Origin: Verrucomicrobiaceae bacterium UBA2429
GTDB taxonomy: Bacteria; Verrucomicrobiota; Verrucomicrobiia; Verrucomicrobiales; Verrucomicrobiaceae
Reading direction: 5' to 3'
Assembly: GCA_002343505.1 (NCBI GenBank)
Contig: DDQZ01000061.1
Span: forward strand, 1 to 64,000
Length of the DNA: 64,000 bases
Numbering within the stretch: the first letter of the stretch is position 1; every line of letters starts with the position of its first letter. Positions 16,794 through 23,401 of the stretch are shown in pieces. The notes under the pieces were generated by a model. The model was not told the origin of the DNA. It saw nothing but the letters and a program-made list of their open reading frames with translations, and ran no database searches. The translations under genes and the position numbers were made by a program.

Positions 16794-17798
16794 TCAGTCA
16801 GCGAAAGGCTCGGGCAGGGCGAATCCGGCGGTGCCGGCCTGCTCTTTGAACAAGAGAGCTTTGGCGGGCCGGATGAGCGCGCCGCCAGCGTCTGTCACGC
16901 TGTCCCCCAGCGCGCGCCAGCCGGTGCCTCCAGGGCCGCCAGTTTTGAAGTAGTATCCGGTGAGCACTCCGCCCTCCTCCAGGTAAACGATGTCCGCCAC
17001 GCCGGGACCGGTGCCGCCGGTGATGTTTGACTGGATGTCACTGGCGGAAAGGCTGGTGGCAATGAGGAAGGGATTGTTCACGATGTTGTGACCAGCGGCC
17101 ACATCGGCGGCGTGGCGCGCAGGAAGCGTGTCACCCTGGAGGCGCAAGGTGCGATCCGGACCGGCAACCCGTGTGATCATGAGACCGCTGCCAGGCTTGA
17201 CGACCGTGTTTTCCTGGTCGGCACCGCCGGGATCACTGGCGAGACGCCATTTGCCGGCGGTGGTGTTAAAGAAATAGGCGACCAAGACTCCGGCGTCGGT
17301 CAGATAAACCTTGTCCGCAGCGCCCGGAGCGGCGGCGCCAGTGAGGCCGGTCTCATTGCCCGCGCCAAGCAGGCCGCCCAGAGCGGCCAGTTGGTAGATC
17401 ACAAACTCATCCCCCACGTTCGGCTCGGTGGAGAGCGCGGCGGTGACGACCTGGCCGGCCTGCGCGGTGATCGTGGCCGACTTGCCATAGGCATTGTTGC
17501 CCGCGGGATTGGCCCGGCTGACGATTTTCAGCGCATGAGGCGCTGCGAGCACATCAGACAGAGCGACCGGACTCGACACCAGCGTGAGATCGCCGCCAGC
17601 GACGGCTCCGACCGTGCCGGAGGCGACGATCTTCACATTAGAAATGCCAACCAGGGTGGTTGCTCCTCCAGGCAGGGCGACGGTGACTGTGCCCGCGGTG
17701 CGGCTCATGGGGAGTTTGTCCGCCTGGCCGGAAGCTTGTGTGGCACCGAGTGCCAGAAGCGTCACCAGGGCGAGAGTTGTGTGGGATGGTCTGATCAT
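16794..17798 (-). CDS. TIGR02597-like secreted protein
   Basis: A 334-residue exported protein beginning with a signal peptide (T-L-A-L-V-T-L-L-A-L-G-A then Q-A-S-G-Q-A). The mature part alternates beta-rich stretches with repeated phrases: D-K-V-Y-L-T-D-A-G-V-L-V-A-Y-F-F-N and D-I-V-Y-L-E-E-G-G-V-L-T-G-Y-Y-F-K, and G-S-G-L-M-I-T-R near the middle. This pattern and the length fit the TIGR02597 family, known mainly from Verrucomicrobiota and of unknown function. It is the first gene of the 17798-7576 envelope cluster. Confidence 0.65.
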   Translation of the reverse strand: MIRPSHTTLALVTLLALGATQASGQADKLPMSRTAGTVTVALPGGATTLVGISNVKIVASGTVGAVAGGDLTLVSSPVALSDVLAAPHALKIVSRANPAGNNAYGKSATITAQAGQVVTAALSTEPNVGDEFVIYQLAALGGLLGAGNETGLTGAAAPGAADKVYLTDAGVLVAYFFNTTAGKWRLASDPGGADQENTVVKPGSGLMITRVAGPDRTLRLQGDTLPARHAADVAAGHNIVNNPFLIATSLSASDIQSNITGGTGPGVADIVYLEEGGVLTGYYFKTGGPGGTGWRALGDSVTDAGGALIRPAKALLFKEQAGTAGFALPEPFAD

Positions 17799-17977
17799 GA
17801 TGAAGAAAGGTGGTCTTGCGAAGTGGCGGCGAGCCGCGCGTCCTCACACCGCCGATTTGAACCCACTCACCCGCATTTTCCAAAACCTCGCTGGCAACAC
17901 TTTTGTCACCTTGAGATTGCGACTTGCGCGTCCATTCACCACGCCAGCTTGACTCTTGCGCGGGCAAGACGAATCAC

Positions 17978-17993
17978 GTCACAATTCCGTCAC
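17978..17993. promoter_or_regulatory. Direct repeat GTCAC spaced 11 bp, Pho-box-like
   Basis: GTCAC at 17978-17982 is repeated at 17989-17993 with 11-bp periodicity, the helical spacing used by PhoB-type regulators. It lies 180-195 bp upstream of the TIGR02597-like gene start. The 214-bp region 17799-18012 holds nothing else obvious; no clean sigma-70 promoter was found in it. Only one dimer unit is visible and the flanking AT-rich spacer is poor, so this is a weak candidate. Confidence 0.25.
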
Positions 17994-18012
17994 TCGGCGC
18001 GGTCGCCCGGAG

Positions 18013-19017
18013 TCACTTTCCCGCAGCTTCGGAAGCCTCCGGCCCGACTGTCTGAAGCGCGTCATTTGGCGGGCTCTTGCTCGTGATCACCGAGGCAAGC
18101 TTGTCACGAAGAGGGCTGCCCTCCATGGCGAGTCCGGGGAATTTCAAAGCCAGCTCGCGATAGTAAATGGCGGCGGCTTTGGCATCGCCGCGCGCCTCGT
18201 AATAGGCGGCGAGGGAGGAAAGCTCGCGCTCCTCGGCCACGCGCAGCTCGGCCATGCTGGCGCGCGCCTGGGCGGTCTTCTCGCTCTCCGGGAAGCGGGC
18301 CAGAAACCAGGTCATGAGGACCGCCGCGCGCTCGCGGTCCTTGGGAGCTGCGCCGCGCATTTCCTTCCAATGTTTAAAGGCGATTTCCGCCGCCTGATAG
18401 CCGGCGTCGTCCGCCAGCTCATGCGCCGGATGCTTCTCCACGAAGTCCTCATAAGCCGCGCGCGCCTCCTCGATGCGGCCCGCTTTTTCCAAAGCCACGC
18501 CCAGCCAGTAATGCGCCTGGACACCGGTCTCGGAGTGCGGGCCATTCAAAATGACGCGCGCCAGCATGGCGATGATGTCCTCCTGCGGCGCCATGTCCGC
18601 TTTTTTCACCGGCTCCAGGGAGCGCCGCTGGCCGCGGGCCAGGCCGAGCAGGCGGAGCGCGAGCCGGAGCTGCTCCTCGTGCGCGCGTGTGAAATGGCCG
18701 GGCTGGCGGTTCACCAACTGGTCCAGCGCCTCAAAAGCCGCGTTGTGCTCGGCGTGCTTCTGATGAATGGCCGCAGTGTGCCACAAGGCCTGCGCGGACC
18801 ACTCTGTCCGCGGGTATTTTTTCTGGATGACCGCGCAGCGCTCCAGGGCGCCCCGGTCATCTCCGGCGGCCAGGGCTTTTTGCGCGCGTTGCAGAAGCAA
18901 GGCGGCGGTCTCATCCGCGCGCGCGTCCTGGTCCTGGGCATGAATACCCATCGCAGCCAGCAAACAAAGCAGCCCCGCTTTCACGGGGCTGGTGAAAAAA
19001 TGGCGCGCCGCCCGCAT
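18013..19017 (-). CDS. Periplasmic TPR protein (YbgF/BamD-like repeats)
   Basis: A 334-residue exported protein. ATG 19017 gives a signal peptide (V-K-A-G-L-L-C-L-L-A-A-M-G-I-H-A-Q). The remainder is TPR-like helical pairs: A-Q-K-A-L-A-A-G-D-D-R-G-A-L-E, A-H-Y-W-L-G-V-A-L-E-K-A-G-R-I-E-E-A, A-G-Y-Q-A-A-E-I-A, and A-A-Y-Y-E-A-R-G-D-A-K-A-A-A-I-Y-Y near the end, the last close to tol-pal/BamD-type repeats. It probably scaffolds envelope proteins. It starts 4 bp after the lipoprotein gene, in a three-gene set with an outer-membrane barrel. A palindromic stretch (18971-18990) in its signal-peptide codons could fold in mRNA but is explained by coding. Confidence 0.75.
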   Translation of the reverse strand: MRAARHFFTSPVKAGLLCLLAAMGIHAQDQDARADETAALLLQRAQKALAAGDDRGALERCAVIQKKYPRTEWSAQALWHTAAIHQKHAEHNAAFEALDQLVNRQPGHFTRAHEEQLRLALRLLGLARGQRRSLEPVKKADMAPQEDIIAMLARVILNGPHSETGVQAHYWLGVALEKAGRIEEARAAYEDFVEKHPAHELADDAGYQAAEIAFKHWKEMRGAAPKDRERAAVLMTWFLARFPESEKTAQARASMAELRVAEERELSSLAAYYEARGDAKAAAIYYRELALKFPGLAMEGSPLRDKLASVITSKSPPNDALQTVGPEASEAAGK

Positions 19018-19021
19018 GACC

Positions 19022-19510
19022 TTACTCGCTGGAGGTGGAGGCGCTGTCCAGCGTCGGCAGGGGCAGGAGTCCGCCGCTGCCGGAGGCAGGCATCGGGGGC
19101 GGCAGCGTGGACGGCTTGTAAACGCGCGCGAGTTGCTCGCCGGATTTTTTGCCGGCCGTGATCCTGCCGAGCACCACATGCACGCCGCGCGATTTGCCGA
19201 GGGTGTTTTTCACGGTGGCCTCGGCCCCGGGGTAGAGATTTTCGACGAGGCCGGAGTTCGGCCCCAGACAGTCGAGATGCGGCACGGAGGCGTCGTCGGC
19301 CAGTGTGTAGTCAAAGCTCACCACTTGCTGGCCGATGTTTCGGAACTTGACGCTGTGCTCAAGCGTCTCCTCGTCCACGATCTCGCTGACGAGCCTGTAG
19401 GTGACGGGCGAGTCGCCGATCACGACGGGATCGCTCGTCATCGTTTTGCAGGAGGACAGGCCGGCGAGAATCGCTGCGGCCAGAATCAGTGAGGTGAAGC
19501 GCGGGATCAT
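19022..19510 (-). CDS. Small lipoprotein of unknown function
   Basis: A 162-residue protein with a lipobox (L-A-G-L-S-S-C), so the mature protein is a membrane-anchored lipoprotein beginning at Cys. The mature part has a compact beta-rich core (V-K-F-R-N-I-G-Q-Q-V-V-S-F-D-Y) and a Pro/Ser-rich tail. No domain is recognised. ATG 19510 gives a conventional signal peptide; an alternative ATG at 19549 would overlap the preceding stop by 4 bp, as is common in this genome, and only lengthens the n-region. Its neighbours suggest an accessory role in the outer membrane. Confidence 0.65.
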   Translation of the reverse strand: MIPRFTSLILAAAILAGLSSCKTMTSDPVVIGDSPVTYRLVSEIVDEETLEHSVKFRNIGQQVVSFDYTLADDASVPHLDCLGPNSGLVENLYPGAEATVKNTLGKSRGVHVVLGRITAGKKSGEQLARVYKPSTLPPPMPASGSGGLLPLPTLDSASTSSE

Positions 19511-19545
19511 TTGGACGGAAGTCTGAAGTGAGTGAATGGAGGTGA

Positions 19546-20319
19546 TCAATAGCGATAACGGAAGCCGACAAGGTAGCCATCGTTGCGGAAGCCGCGCAGG
19601 TCATCGAGATCGCCCATGTAGGTTTTGCGGTATTCGGCGAACACAGAGTAGCGTTCCTCCCAGCTCCACTCGAGGCCGGCGCGCCAGTTCCAGACATTGA
19701 TGAACTCGTCAATCGAGAAGGGCACAGCCTCGCCGGGCTCTGTGGTGCCGCCCTGAACCTGGTCCGCCGACTTGGCGGTGGAATTGCGGAACCACACCTG
19801 GCCTCCGCCAAGACCGCCGCCGACATAAGGTTTGAAGCCTCCCCAAACCTTGCCGATGCGCGCGCGGTAGCGGTAGAGGTCCAGCGCGAAGGTGCCGTTC
19901 AAGCTGAAGATCAGCGAATTCATGTCCGACTGGTATTCTGCGATCTGGTCGTTGTTCAGATTCGCGGCAGGCACGCTGCCCTGCAGGGTCGTGGAGGTGA
20001 AGGTTGCCTCGGCGGAAAGCGAGAACTCCACCGGCACCCGGCGCATGTTCCAGGTCTTGCCCACCTCCACACTGAAAATGGCGCTGCCGTCAATGTCCTC
20101 GACCGGGAAATTCCGCTCCCCCACCTTGGCCGTGCCGGTTTGACCAAGTGTCTCACCAGCCATCACGCTGACAAAAGGGCCAAATTTCCGTTTCTCCCTG
20201 GCCTCACCCACAGCGCCAAGGGATTTTAACTCAAGCTCAGCAGCGCCACTGGGGTGCAAACAAGCGGCGGCAATGGCCAGGATTAAAAAAGCGGGCGGGA
20301 GGATGACACGGAGACGCAT
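19546..20319 (-). CDS. Outer-membrane beta-barrel protein
   Basis: A 257-residue exported protein with a signal peptide (I-L-A-I-A-A-A-C-L-H-P-S-G-A-A). The mature chain alternates hydrophobic and polar residues in amphipathic strands (V-W-G-G-F-K-P-Y-V-G-G-G-L-G-G-G; E-E-R-Y-S-V-F-A-E-Y-R-K-T-Y) and ends in V-G-F-R-Y-R-Y, an aromatic C-terminus recognised by the BAM complex. It fits small eight- to ten-stranded OmpW/OmpA-like porins. First gene of a set with a lipoprotein and a periplasmic TPR protein; transcription must start in the 118-bp divergent region 20320-20437. Confidence 0.78.
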   Translation of the reverse strand: MRLRVILPPAFLILAIAAACLHPSGAAELELKSLGAVGEAREKRKFGPFVSVMAGETLGQTGTAKVGERNFPVEDIDGSAIFSVEVGKTWNMRRVPVEFSLSAEATFTSTTLQGSVPAANLNNDQIAEYQSDMNSLIFSLNGTFALDLYRYRARIGKVWGGFKPYVGGGLGGGQVWFRNSTAKSADQVQGGTTEPGEAVPFSIDEFINVWNWRAGLEWSWEERYSVFAEYRKTYMGDLDDLRGFRNDGYLVGFRYRY

Positions 20320-20437
20320 GATGCAAAAAAACGCGTTTCAAATACCGCCGCCGACTTGGTCCTGAAATGAGTTCCATGTGAAGAATTCGTCACACGCGCG
20401 ACGCGGCAGCCCGTGATCCGCCCATTATGAGTGAGTC

Positions 20438-22159
20438 ATGCCTCACAAGCTCACTGGCCGCCGCATCACCGCCTCACCTGCCCTGCCCGCCCTCGGCGTG
20501 CTGCTCGCGGGCGTCATGATGGCGGCTGGCGGGGAGAAGGACAAAGCCGCCCAGCCGGATGCCGTGCTTTTTCCTCTGGCTCCGCGCGCGCAACCCGCGC
20601 AACCGCCACTGCCCAGGGAAGGCTTCCCAATGGACTCCGGGAATTACCAAAACCCGCTCATCATTTTCACGGAAGGACCAGCCTCACCCCCGCTTCCGGA
20701 CGAGATGAACCCCGACCTTTTGCCTCCGCTCCTGCCCATGCTTGAGGAGGACGCGGCTCCCGCTCCGCCTCCGACTGCCGCGCAACTCCGCCTGATGGCT
20801 TTGGGTGAAAAAGTCGCTGCCGCCGTGGTTGGCATCCGCGTTTGGGACAGCCTCGGCGTGCAGCTTGCGTCCGGCATTGGCTCCTATGTCACCACCGACG
20901 GCATCCTGCTCACCGACGCCGGCCTGCTGCATCCTGAGATCGCGGAAAAGACCGGCTACATCACCCTCGTACGCGCTGACGGCACCAGCACACGCGCCGC
21001 GGGTTTTTATCTCGTGGACCAGGCCAGCGGCGTGGCGCTGCTGCAAAGCGAGGACTTTGACACCACACCGATCGAGCTGGCTCCAACTGCGGACTTCAGC
21101 CGGGAACGCGCCGCCCATGTGCTGGCCGTCTCGGAAAAACGCGGCCTCGTCCTCGCCGAAGCCCGCGTCCAGGCAGACCCGGCCATCACCGCCCTCGGCT
21201 GGCTGAACGTGCGCGGTGACGACTCCCCGGGAGCCGCCGGCTCGCCCGTGCTGGATGAGGAAGGCCAAGCCATCGCCATCATCGGCATGGTCGTGCCTTT
21301 GAAGGAGTGGAAAAACTTCGCCCTGCCAGTGGATGCGGCCGCGCTCGCGCTGCGCCAGAAGCGAGCGCCGCTGCGCCCTTTGAGCGAGCTGCCACGCACG
21401 CCCGGACTTCGCCAGGTCGTGCAGGATCCCGCCTTTGTGGAGGCCTTCCAGACCCTGGAGCAAAAGCGACTCGAACCCGCCATGCGCGAGCTCGTTCAGA
21501 TCACCCGCAAATATCCCCGCAGCGCCGAATGCTGGGCATTGCTCGGTCTCGCCGCCTCCCGCCTCGGAGCCGGGCCGGAAGCCGTGAACTGCCAGCGCAA
21601 AGCCGTGGCCCTCGACCCCAAAGCCGGCCTCTACTGGCACCAGCTCGCCTTCGCCAAAATGCGCGAGTCTCCCGGCACGGGCATTTTGACTGGCGAGGAC
21701 AGCGAAGCCCTCTCGCGCGCGGTCGAGCAGCGCCCGGACGACGCCCTGGCCTGGCTGCTGCTGGCGAGCCACTTTGCCCGCGCGGGGGATCTCGACCAGG
21801 CGGATGCCGCGCTGCGCCGTGTCACCGTGCTCTCCCCCGCCTACGCGCAGGCCCATTACCTCCAGGCGTATGTGCGCGGGCGGAAAGGCGACTACGCCGG
21901 CGCCGAAACCTCCATCCAGCGCGCCCTCCAACTTGATCCGAAACACGCCGAAGCCTGGTATTACCAGGGTCTCCTGCATGACAAAAAGGGCGCCCCAGCC
22001 TCCGCCGCCAAAGCCTGGCGCAACACCGTCCGCCTCCGTCCCGACCACCCGCAGGCATGGTTGAACCTGGCCCACGCGCACAAAAAAGCCGGACAAGCCA
22101 CTGAAGCCCGCCAAGCCATCCTGGAGCATCAAAAAGTCCGCTCAGCAGCCGCGCGTTGA
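20438..22159 (+). CDS. Trypsin-fold pseudo-protease fused to TPR repeats
   Basis: A 573-residue exported or anchored protein. A hydrophobic segment at about residues 13-31 is followed by a Pro-rich linker, then a trypsin/HtrA-like domain at about residues 118-305 and at least five TPR units to the end (for example A-E-C-W-A-L-L-G-L-A-A-S-R-L-G and A-E-A-W-Y-Y-Q-G-L-L-H-D-K-K-G). The three catalytic positions appear lost: the His of the T-N-A-H motif is Gly162 (L-L-T-D-A-G-L-L), the Asp is Gly198 (D-Q-A-S-G-V-A-L-L) and the Ser is Ala267 (S-P-G-A-A-G-S-P-V). It should bind rather than cleave, probably as an envelope scaffold. Divergent from the outer-membrane barrel gene. Confidence 0.78.
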   Translation: MPHKLTGRRITASPALPALGVLLAGVMMAAGGEKDKAAQPDAVLFPLAPRAQPAQPPLPREGFPMDSGNYQNPLIIFTEGPASPPLPDEMNPDLLPPLLPMLEEDAAPAPPPTAAQLRLMALGEKVAAAVVGIRVWDSLGVQLASGIGSYVTTDGILLTDAGLLHPEIAEKTGYITLVRADGTSTRAAGFYLVDQASGVALLQSEDFDTTPIELAPTADFSRERAAHVLAVSEKRGLVLAEARVQADPAITALGWLNVRGDDSPGAAGSPVLDEEGQAIAIIGMVVPLKEWKNFALPVDAAALALRQKRAPLRPLSELPRTPGLRQVVQDPAFVEAFQTLEQKRLEPAMRELVQITRKYPRSAECWALLGLAASRLGAGPEAVNCQRKAVALDPKAGLYWHQLAFAKMRESPGTGILTGEDSEALSRAVEQRPDDALAWLLLASHFARAGDLDQADAALRRVTVLSPAYAQAHYLQAYVRGRKGDYAGAETSIQRALQLDPKHAEAWYYQGLLHDKKGAPASAAKAWRNTVRLRPDHPQAWLNLAHAHKKAGQATEARQAILEHQKVRSAAAR

Positions 22160-22203
22160 CTGTCAGGCGCAGCCGTCACTCCGCGCGGCGCGACAGCAAA
22201 GGA

Positions 22204-22800
22204 TCATTCGCCAGCCGGCGATCCATGAGGCCCGGACACGCGCCGCTTGTCATCCGGGTCATTGGCGCGTGTGTAACAATCCATGCGCGTGTCCGCCGTT
22301 TTCCAGCCGGCTTGCAGCCGCGCATCCGCCGCTCCGGAGACCGCGCCCGGAGCTGGGGAGGGGCTTTCATCCGTGGCGCGGCGCATCTCCCACCAGCACT
22401 GGCCGCAGTGGTTGTGCTCGTGGTCCACCACAAAGCCGGCCTCGCGCATCAGCGGGCCGATCCAGCCCATGCAGTGGTCGCAGTAGTCCGGGTATTGCTC
22501 CAGGCCGTTGCGCAGCAAAAAGCCCTTCGAGGGGCAGTGGTGCATGTCTATGCGGAACACGGCCTCAGTTTTCGTCACCTCCCACTCGCCGCCCTCCTCG
22601 CCCAAAGTGTGGCCCCAGTATTCCTCCATGCCGTCAAAACCACCGGCCATGATCAATGCCTCCGCGTGCCGCTGCGAGTCCTGGCGGATGGCCTCGTCCC
22701 AGTAGGCGCGCACCAAATCGTGGCCGCCCAGCTTTTCCAGCCAGTCAAAGGTCCACTCATAGTGGCCGCAGAAGTCATAGACGCCGATCATTTTGCCCAT
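22204..22800 (-). CDS. Cys/His-rich protein, possibly of the ATC-hydrolase-like family
   Basis: A 198-residue cytoplasmic protein starting at ATG 22800; the longer frame to 23220 runs antisense through rnpB and is not coding. The N-terminal part is helical (A-Y-W-D-E-A-I-R-Q-D-S-Q-R-H). The centre has spaced Cys and His residues: H-H-C-P-S-K-G, Y-C-D-H-C-M-G-W and D-H-E-H-N-H-C-G-Q-C-W-W-E-M, suggesting a metal site or catalytic Cys. The layout recalls the L-2-amino-thiazoline-4-carboxylic acid hydrolase family (PF14196), but I would not assign activity. The last 50 residues look disordered. Convergent with the pseudo-protease/TPR gene. Confidence 0.6.
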   Translation of the reverse strand: MGKMIGVYDFCGHYEWTFDWLEKLGGHDLVRAYWDEAIRQDSQRHAEALIMAGGFDGMEEYWGHTLGEEGGEWEVTKTEAVFRIDMHHCPSKGFLLRNGLEQYPDYCDHCMGWIGPLMREAGFVVDHEHNHCGQCWWEMRRATDESPSPAPGAVSGAADARLQAGWKTADTRMDCYTRANDPDDKRRVSGPHGSPAGE

Positions 22801-22860
22801 CAATACGGAGTCCGGAGTTGAAAAGCACGCTTGAATCCCGGACGGGGAAAAAAATCGCCC

Positions 22861-22888
22861 TTGGCATGACCTGCGCGGGATGTAATCT
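22861..22888 (+). promoter_or_regulatory. rnpB: Sigma-70 promoter of rnpB
   Basis: TTGGCA (22861-22866), a 16-bp spacer and TAATCT (22883-22888). The -10 box ends 6 bp before 22895, exactly where the P1 helix of the RNase P RNA begins, so promoter and RNA 5' end support each other. Confidence 0.75.
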
Positions 22889-22894
22889 GGCGGC

Positions 22895-23323
22895 GGGTCG
22901 GCCGGAGGGGTCGCCCGTCGGTGGTGCTCCGGCATTATGCGGACGGGAGGAAAGTCCGGACACCGCAAGGCAGCATGCCACGCGCAAGCGTGGGGGCGGC
23001 GGAGAGATCCGGCGTCACGGAAAGTGTCACAGAAAACAAACCGCCGTCCGGCAACGGGCGGCAAGGGTGAAACGGCGGGGTAAGAGCCCACCGCTCCAAC
23101 CGCGAGGAAGGAGGCACGACAAACCCCATGCGGTGCAAGACAGAACAGGAGAAAGGCCCGCCTGGCCGCAAACCTGTCCGCTCCGGCGGGCGGGTGGATG
23201 ACTCCGGGTAATAGTCGCACCCCGCGCGAGCGGAGGCCGGCGCCGCAAGGCGCTGGCAGACAAATGACCTCACCGGAGGCCGCAAGGCCGAAGGAACAGA
23301 ATCCGGCTTATGAAGGCCGGCCC
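22895..23323 (+). ncRNA. rnpB: RNase P RNA, bacterial class A
   Basis: The catalytic RNA that removes 5' leaders from pre-tRNA. Its ends are set by a 9-bp P1 helix: GGGTCGGCC (22895-22903) pairs with GGCCGGCCC (23315-23323), one G-U. Universal blocks appear in order: GACGGGAGGAAAGTCCGGAC near 22940 (CR-I), ACAGAAAAC near 23030, GGGTAAGAGCCCACCG near 23080 (P10/11 region), and AGACAAATGACC followed by GAACAGAATCCGGCTTAT near 23260-23310 (CR-IV/V). Length about 429 nt, typical of type A. Six T follow at 23327-23332, probably the transcription stop. It runs convergent to the end of the Clp operon. Confidence 0.96.
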
Positions 23324-23339
23324 ACCTTTTTTCCAAAAA

Positions 23340-23362
23340 TCCGAAATTCGAAAAATCGAAGC
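23340..23362. repeat. Degenerate TTCGAA-rich repeat between rnpB and the Clp operon
   Basis: CCGAAATTCGAAAAATCGAA lies in the 78-bp convergent gap after rnpB. It resembles the two in-frame copies in the PSD1 gene (701-730 and 862-894), suggesting that this element family is dispersed in the genome. Confidence 0.4.
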
Positions 23363-23401
23363 GTACCTTGCGCGATGTCTCGCGCACGGCGCGAGCATCA
23401 G

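Noticed and set aside
18971-18990. AGCCCCG/CGGGGCT palindrome as a regulatory element
   Set aside because: It lies in signal-peptide codons of the TPR gene and is plausibly explained by coding constraints.
22801-23220. Upstream extension of the Cys/His-rich gene across rnpB
   Set aside because: It would translate the antisense of RNase P RNA and no homologous segment is visible; ATG 22800 fits the conserved start.
23379-23395. Hairpin CTCGCGC-ACG-GCGCGAG as terminator of the Clp operon
   Set aside because: A 7-bp GC stem is present but no T-run follows on either strand; it may aid Rho-dependent ending but cannot be called an intrinsic terminator.
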